Positions 6,934 through 10,019 of a DNA stretch of 10,019 nt are shown here, in pieces (within the stretch, counting starts at the first letter, position 1; each line of letters opens with the position of its first letter). A program made the position numbers and the translations under genes. The notes under the pieces are model-generated. The model was given only the letters and a program-made list of their open reading frames with translations. It searched no databases and was not told the DNA's origin. Source of the DNA: Chthonomonadaceae bacterium (GTDB taxonomy: Bacteria > Armatimonadota > Chthonomonadetes > Chthonomonadales > Chthonomonadaceae); assembly GCA_025355115.1 (NCBI GenBank), contig JANXLO010000305.1, positions 1 through 10,019 of the forward strand, read 5' to 3'.

Positions 6934-9180
6934 CTACTCCCTATCGCCATCGTCGTAGTATCCGGGTGCAAGGTTTTCAAATCGGGCATAGTGCGGCAGG
7001 AAGCCGACTTTGACCGGGCCGGTCGGGCCGTTTCGCTGCTTGGCGATAATAAGCTCCGCTACCTCGAGCTTCTCGCGGTCTCGATCCTGCCAGTCTCGTC
7101 CTTGCTGCTCCCTATCGTCCTCCGCCGAAGTCGCCTCTTTCATCTTGTAGTAGGCTTCGCGGTAGATGAACATTACGATGTCCGCCTCCGCCTCGATTGC
7201 GCCGGATTCACGCAGATCGGAGAGCATCGGGCGCTTGTCAGGACGGGATTCAACGGCGCGGCTAAGCTGCGACAGTGCGATCACAGGAACTTCCAGCTCA
7301 CGGGCCATCTGCTTGGTGGACCTGGTGATCTCGGAGATCTCCTGGTTGCGGTTTTCGGTGCGCTTGTGAGAACGCATCAGCTGGAGGTAGTCGATGACCA
7401 CCATGCCCAGCCCCTTCTGCTCGGCTTTGAGACGGCGGCATTTGGCGCGTATCTCTAAGACGGAGATATCGGGCGAGTCGTCGATGAATATTGGCGCTTC
7501 CGCGAGACGCTGAATTCCCTCCCCCACCCTCTGCCAGTCATCGCTCTGCAGAAACCCCGTTCGCAGTTTGTGGGCGTCCACTTTCGACTCGGAGCAGATC
7601 ATGCGCGTCACCAACTGCTCCGCGGACATCTCCAAGCTGAAGATCGCCACCGGCAGCTTCTCGTTGAGGGCGACATATTGCGCCACCTGCACCGAGAGAG
7701 CGGTATTGTGCACGCAGACATCCTGTGCGATGAAATTGGCTCCGTCCGGCACGGTCAAATCGTAAACCTGATGAATGCCCGTCGGCTCGATGGCGGTGAT
7801 CTCATCCCAATAGATATCGCTGCCTTCGGTCTCCTGATGCTTTTCGCTCGGACAAAGACTCTCGTCAGCACCGAGCCAAGTTAGAGAGCCCGTTTCACTT
7901 GGCTGCCCAATTTGACGAATGAACTCTGTGACCGACCGCGGCTCATTTATATCGACGAGGCAACGGCCTCTGCTTTCGCGCGTTACTTTTGCGACGATGC
8001 CGAGTCGCGTCAGTCCGTGCAGAATGTCCGTCGCCGCCTCTGCCCGGGTCTCCTCGAACTCGATGCTGACAGAGCCGTCCGGGCAACGTATCGAGCGGCC
8101 TGAACCGAGAAGCGAGCGTAGCGACGCTGTTAGCCTCGAAAGGCCTTCATGCCAGATGATTGCTGAAGGCCGTGTGATTCCCGGGGAATATTGATGGCGC
8201 TGACGTGGGATTTCGGGACTGAAGGAGGGAAGAGTGCGGGGAACGCCGATTTTGTCGCCTGCCTCGAGACAGTGCAGCGGCTTCCAGCCCTCCTGTGTGA
8301 GAAACGGATGGTGGCCAGTGACCTCCACGTTGCGGCCAGTGTCCGTAGTGACGCGGAAGCAGGGCTTTTTGCCGCTGTCAATCCAGTCGGCCACTGCCGT
8401 CCTGCGCACAGTCCCCGACATCGAGACGCCCCAGACCTCAGGAAGTTTAATTCTGACGCACTCGTCTATGGTTCGACGCTCACCGGTTCGGGGATCGACG
8501 ATGAGTGTGTCCCACTTGACGCATTTGCCCATACTCGGTCGAGCAGCGACAATGATGAGATCGGAAGGCTGGAAGCCTGCGGTCTTGTAGTTCAGGTCAT
8601 CGAAGGGGGTTTTGCGGCCCGTAGGCGCACCGCGGTTGGCGTCCAGGCTGTCGAGGCGGTCGAGCTCCTTGTCCAACAAGGGCCGCAGGGGCTTGAAGAA
8701 CTGCCCGGCGCGGCGGCGGCCGATCTCGAAGACAATCTGCTCGGCTCTGTCCACGACCTCGCTGATGTTGTTGAACTCCGAGTATGCAAGGCCCTGCACT
8801 TGAGTTCCGGCATCGAGGAGGCGGCGGAGAATGGATTTCTCTTCAACCAGACGGGCGTAATACTCGATGTTGGCGGCGGTGGAGGGCGCCTCCATGAGGT
8901 TCTGGAGGTAGATCAGCCCGCCGACCGAATCGTACTGGCCGCGGGAGCGGAGCTCATCGGTGAGGGTGATGAGGTCCACAGGCTCATCCCGTTGGGTGAG
9001 AGCCAACATGCCCTCGAAAATGTGGCGATGGGCGTCGCGGTAGAAGTCCTCGGGGCGCAGCAGTTCGGACCCGCGCTCAACCGCAGGGCGCTCGATTAGC
9101 ATCGAACCCAGAACAGCCTGCTCCGCTTCGAGGTTCTGCGGAGGAACACGATCAAACGAAGCCGGATAGTCCGATGCCAC
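6934..9180 (-). CDS. dnaB: Replicative DNA helicase DnaB, intein-containing precursor
   Basis: DnaB is the hexameric 5'-3' helicase that unwinds DNA at the replication fork. The precursor has 748 residues; removing the 273-residue intein (220-492) leaves 475, close to the usual ~470. The N-terminal domain starts with PPQNLEAEQAVLGSML (13-28), followed by the linker helix region (about 155-185) and the RecA-type ATPase. Its Walker A, ARPSMGK-T, is split by the intein between K219 and T493. Walker B is MVVIDYLQLM (593-602); SLEMSAEQLVTRM (515-527), RPMLSDLRESG (650-660) and IIAKQRNGPTG (711-721) are further helicase motifs. A charged insert at about 680-703 is longer than in E. coli DnaB. The start is GTG 9180 with GGAGGG 7 nt upstream. 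Gene order rplI-dnaB is common in bacteria; purD follows after 19 nt. Function depends on splicing. Confidence 0.97.
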   Translation of the reverse strand: MASDYPASFDRVPPQNLEAEQAVLGSMLIERPAVERGSELLRPEDFYRDAHRHIFEGMLALTQRDEPVDLITLTDELRSRGQYDSVGGLIYLQNLMEAPSTAANIEYYARLVEEKSILRRLLDAGTQVQGLAYSEFNNISEVVDRAEQIVFEIGRRRAGQFFKPLRPLLDKELDRLDSLDANRGAPTGRKTPFDDLNYKTAGFQPSDLIIVAARPSMGKCVKWDTLIVDPRTGERRTIDECVRIKLPEVWGVSMSGTVRRTAVADWIDSGKKPCFRVTTDTGRNVEVTGHHPFLTQEGWKPLHCLEAGDKIGVPRTLPSFSPEIPRQRHQYSPGITRPSAIIWHEGLSRLTASLRSLLGSGRSIRCPDGSVSIEFEETRAEAATDILHGLTRLGIVAKVTRESRGRCLVDINEPRSVTEFIRQIGQPSETGSLTWLGADESLCPSEKHQETEGSDIYWDEITAIEPTGIHQVYDLTVPDGANFIAQDVCVHNTALSVQVAQYVALNEKLPVAIFSLEMSAEQLVTRMICSESKVDAHKLRTGFLQSDDWQRVGEGIQRLAEAPIFIDDSPDISVLEIRAKCRRLKAEQKGLGMVVIDYLQLMRSHKRTENRNQEISEITRSTKQMARELEVPVIALSQLSRAVESRPDKRPMLSDLRESGAIEAEADIVMFIYREAYYKMKEATSAEDDREQQGRDWQDRDREKLEVAELIIAKQRNGPTGPVKVGFLPHYARFENLAPGYYDDGDRE
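7705..8523 (-). mobile_element. DnaB intein in the P-loop (273 residues)
   Basis: This is an in-frame protein-splicing element, translated inside DnaB and expected to excise itself while joining K219 to T493. Block A starts with catalytic C1 (CVKWDTLIVDPRTGE). Block B carries the T69-x-x-H72 motif in EVTGHHPFL. Block F is VYDLTVPDGANFIAQD (253-268). Block G ends in V-H272-N273, followed by Thr as the +1 nucleophile. All class 1 splicing residues are therefore present. About 135 residues between blocks B and F exceed a mini-intein and resemble half of a LAGLIDADG endonuclease without an intact acidic motif. The other well-known DnaB insertion point, after DLRESG (as in the Synechocystis DnaB intein), is empty here. 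P-loop inteins are known in mycobacterial DnaB. Boundaries rest on the clean reconstruction of PSMGKTALS across the junction. Confidence 0.96.
7903..8142 (-). pseudogene. Decayed LAGLIDADG-like endonuclease segment within the intein
   Basis: Intein residues about 128-207 run LSRLTASLRSLLGSGRSI, then DGSVSIEFEE, DILHGLTRLGI and a closing SVTEFIRQIG. The order (motif helix, strand, helix with 'L..LGI', strand, helix) matches one half of a LAGLIDADG domain. At the place of the catalytic 'L-x-G-D-G' the sequence reads LLGSGRS, so the acidic residue appears lost, and no second repeat is visible. The element would therefore be splicing-competent but unable to home. The reading frame is intact because frameshifts would kill dnaB. 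The assignment is by pattern only. Confidence 0.5.
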
Positions 9181-9384
9181 GACGACGCCCTCCGAAGAAC
9201 AGCAAGTATGAGGCAGATGCAGCAGGTGAGAAAGAGGAGTCGGAGCGTATACGACGAGCGGCTCGGAATTGACGGAAGATCACGCGGAACATGCCAGAGC
9301 TGTCTACGCCTGGCCTGTCGGCGATCCGCACCCTCCGGCCGATACGGAGGGTGAGAGAATCAGTTCAGCTTGCGTTGACAGGCA
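9181..9384 (-). other. rplI-dnaB intergenic region
   Basis: There are 204 nt between L9 and DnaB with no ORF. The region contains a perfect 9-bp hairpin (listed separately) and, next to dnaB, the GGAGGG ribosome binding site at about 9188-9193. A TATACG on the - strand near 9257-9262 could be a -10 element but lacks a credible -35 at the right distance, so no promoter is called. Confidence 0.5.
9329..9353 (-). terminator. GC-rich hairpin downstream of rplI, no U-tract
   Basis: CACCCTCCG (9329-9337) pairs perfectly with CGGAGGGTG (9345-9353) over 9 bp around a 7-nt loop. In transcripts from rplI it begins 31 nt after the stop codon. No run of U follows on the - strand, so it is not a standard intrinsic terminator. 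It could be a partial terminator, an RNA-processing site, or a structure protecting the 3' end of the L9 message, lowering dnaB expression relative to the ribosomal gene. Confidence 0.4.
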
Positions 9385-10019
9385 TCAGCCTTCCGCGTCG
9401 GGAGCCTCGTCGAGCAGGGAGTAGTTTCGGCGCGGGCGGCGCTCGCGGGGCGGCTCATCGCCTCGAGCCTCTATGGCGGCGGCGCGAGCTTCGGCGGCGG
9501 CCTGAGCGGCGACTTCAGCGGCGGCGACGCGGGCAGCTTCCTTGACGGCGGCAGCCTCGGCCGCAACACGGGCCTTTTCGCGTCCTTCCAGAATCTCAGG
9601 CGTCACCACCTCGACTTTGAAGGGCACGGTGACTTCGGGATGCAGGCGCGCGGTGAGGTCGTAGGTTCCGGTCACTTTGATCGGGTCTATCAGGCTGACG
9701 CGCCGCTTGTCCACTTCGATGCCGAGCGTCTTCTGAATGATCTCCACGACGTCGGCTTCGGTGACGGCACCGAAGAGGCGGTTGGACTTGGGGTTGGACT
9801 TGGCAAGAATCTGAAACGACTGATCGCGCAGCTTCTCTCCGTTTGACTGTGCCGCGGTCAACAGCGCGGTGGTCTTCGCCACTTCACGGTTTATGCGGGT
9901 AGCATGCTGTTTGAGAGCCGTGCCTTTGGCGACCACGGCGAGCGAACGAGGAAACAGATAGTTTCGCGCATAGCCGTCCGCCACGGCGATAATCTCTCCG
10001 TCCTTGCCGACCTTCGGCA
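9385..10019 (-). CDS. rplI: 50S ribosomal protein L9, 5' end outside the window, extended C-terminus
   Basis: L9 binds 23S rRNA near the base of the L1 stalk and helps maintain the reading frame. The frame is open to the window edge: it begins mid-codon and reads PKVGKDGEIIAVADGYARNYLFPR, the hallmark L9 N-terminal domain (shown in part; key residues are the Gly of VGKDGE and ADGYARN). A GTG inside this motif is not the start; about nine residues (normally like M-x-VILLEDV) are missing beyond 10019. The long connecting helix follows, then the C-terminal domain (NRLFGAVTEADVVEII ... HPEVTVPFKVEVV). A normal L9 has about 150 residues; here roughly 65 more follow, mostly Ala/Glu/Arg (EAAAVKEAARVAAAEVAAQA) and ending in Arg/Pro-rich and acidic stretches. 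This tail looks helical and is unusual. It is first in the - strand series rplI-dnaB-purD. Confidence 0.96.
   Translation of the reverse strand, partial: PKVGKDGEIIAVADGYARNYLFPRSLAVVAKGTALKQHATRINREVAKTTALLTAAQSNGEKLRDQSFQILAKSNPKSNRLFGAVTEADVVEIIQKTLGIEVDKRRVSLIDPIKVTGTYDLTARLHPEVTVPFKVEVVTPEILEGREKARVAAEAAAVKEAARVAAAEVAAQAAAEARAAAIEARGDEPPRERRPRRNYSLLDEAPDAEG

Noticed and set aside
6915..6989. Longer purD start inside the end of dnaB
   Set aside because: The extra 25 residues precede the conserved VVGGGGREHALAW N-terminus, and ATG 6914 has its own ribosome binding site.
7072..7143. Charged insert in the DnaB C-terminus as a second mobile element
   Set aside because: It is about 24 residues, lacks any splicing or transposon feature and sits in a loop that varies in length in DnaB.
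8191..9099. A 302-codon open frame on the + strand
   Set aside because: It lies wholly antisense to dnaB and its translation has no recognisable domain; it is an effect of high-GC codon use in a real gene.
9375..9380. TTGACA as a -35 promoter element
   Set aside because: It sits at the end of rplI on the + strand, points into rplI antisense, and has no -10 match at 16-18 nt.

Overview
The window is bacterial chromosome with compact genes, fairly high GC and no tRNA, rRNA, CRISPR array or insertion sequence that I can see. Two blocks of genes converge near position 5600. The signal-peptide proteins and a periplasm-type secretin/TonB short N-terminal (STN/N0) fold point to a bacterium with an outer membrane. 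I cannot assign a phylum; Armatimonadota or a similar deep-branching soil or hot-spring lineage is only a guess.

Left block, + strand, about 250-5578: a 37-codon leader ORF with a very strong ribosome binding site overlaps, in an ATGA junction, the start of an ECF sigma factor. This is followed by a zinc-binding (zf-HC2) transmembrane anti-sigma factor that overlaps the sigma gene, an exported protein with two STN/N0-like domains separated by a Gly/Pro/Ala-rich linker, an enolase-superfamily enzyme with the full set of muconate-lactonizing-type active-site residues, and a secreted protein of unknown function. Spacing is tight except for a 96-nt gap before the STN protein and a 62-nt gap before the last gene. 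The first three genes look like an envelope signalling module: sigma factor, membrane-tethered inhibitor with a long outside domain, and an exported partner. The enzyme and the secreted protein are possible outputs.

Right block, - strand, 10019 down to 5619: ribosomal protein L9 (rplI, cut by the window edge, with an unusual Ala/Glu/Arg-rich C-terminal tail), replicative helicase dnaB, and purD. The dnaB gene is interrupted by a 273-residue in-frame intein inserted inside the Walker A (P-loop) motif, between the Lys and the Thr, so the helicase should be inactive until protein splicing takes place. The intein keeps all splicing residues but carries only what looks like one decayed half of a LAGLIDADG endonuclease.

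The most interesting items are the P-loop intein in DnaB, with its extra cysteines and decayed endonuclease, and the sigma/anti-sigma/double-STN module with its translationally coupled leader ORF.
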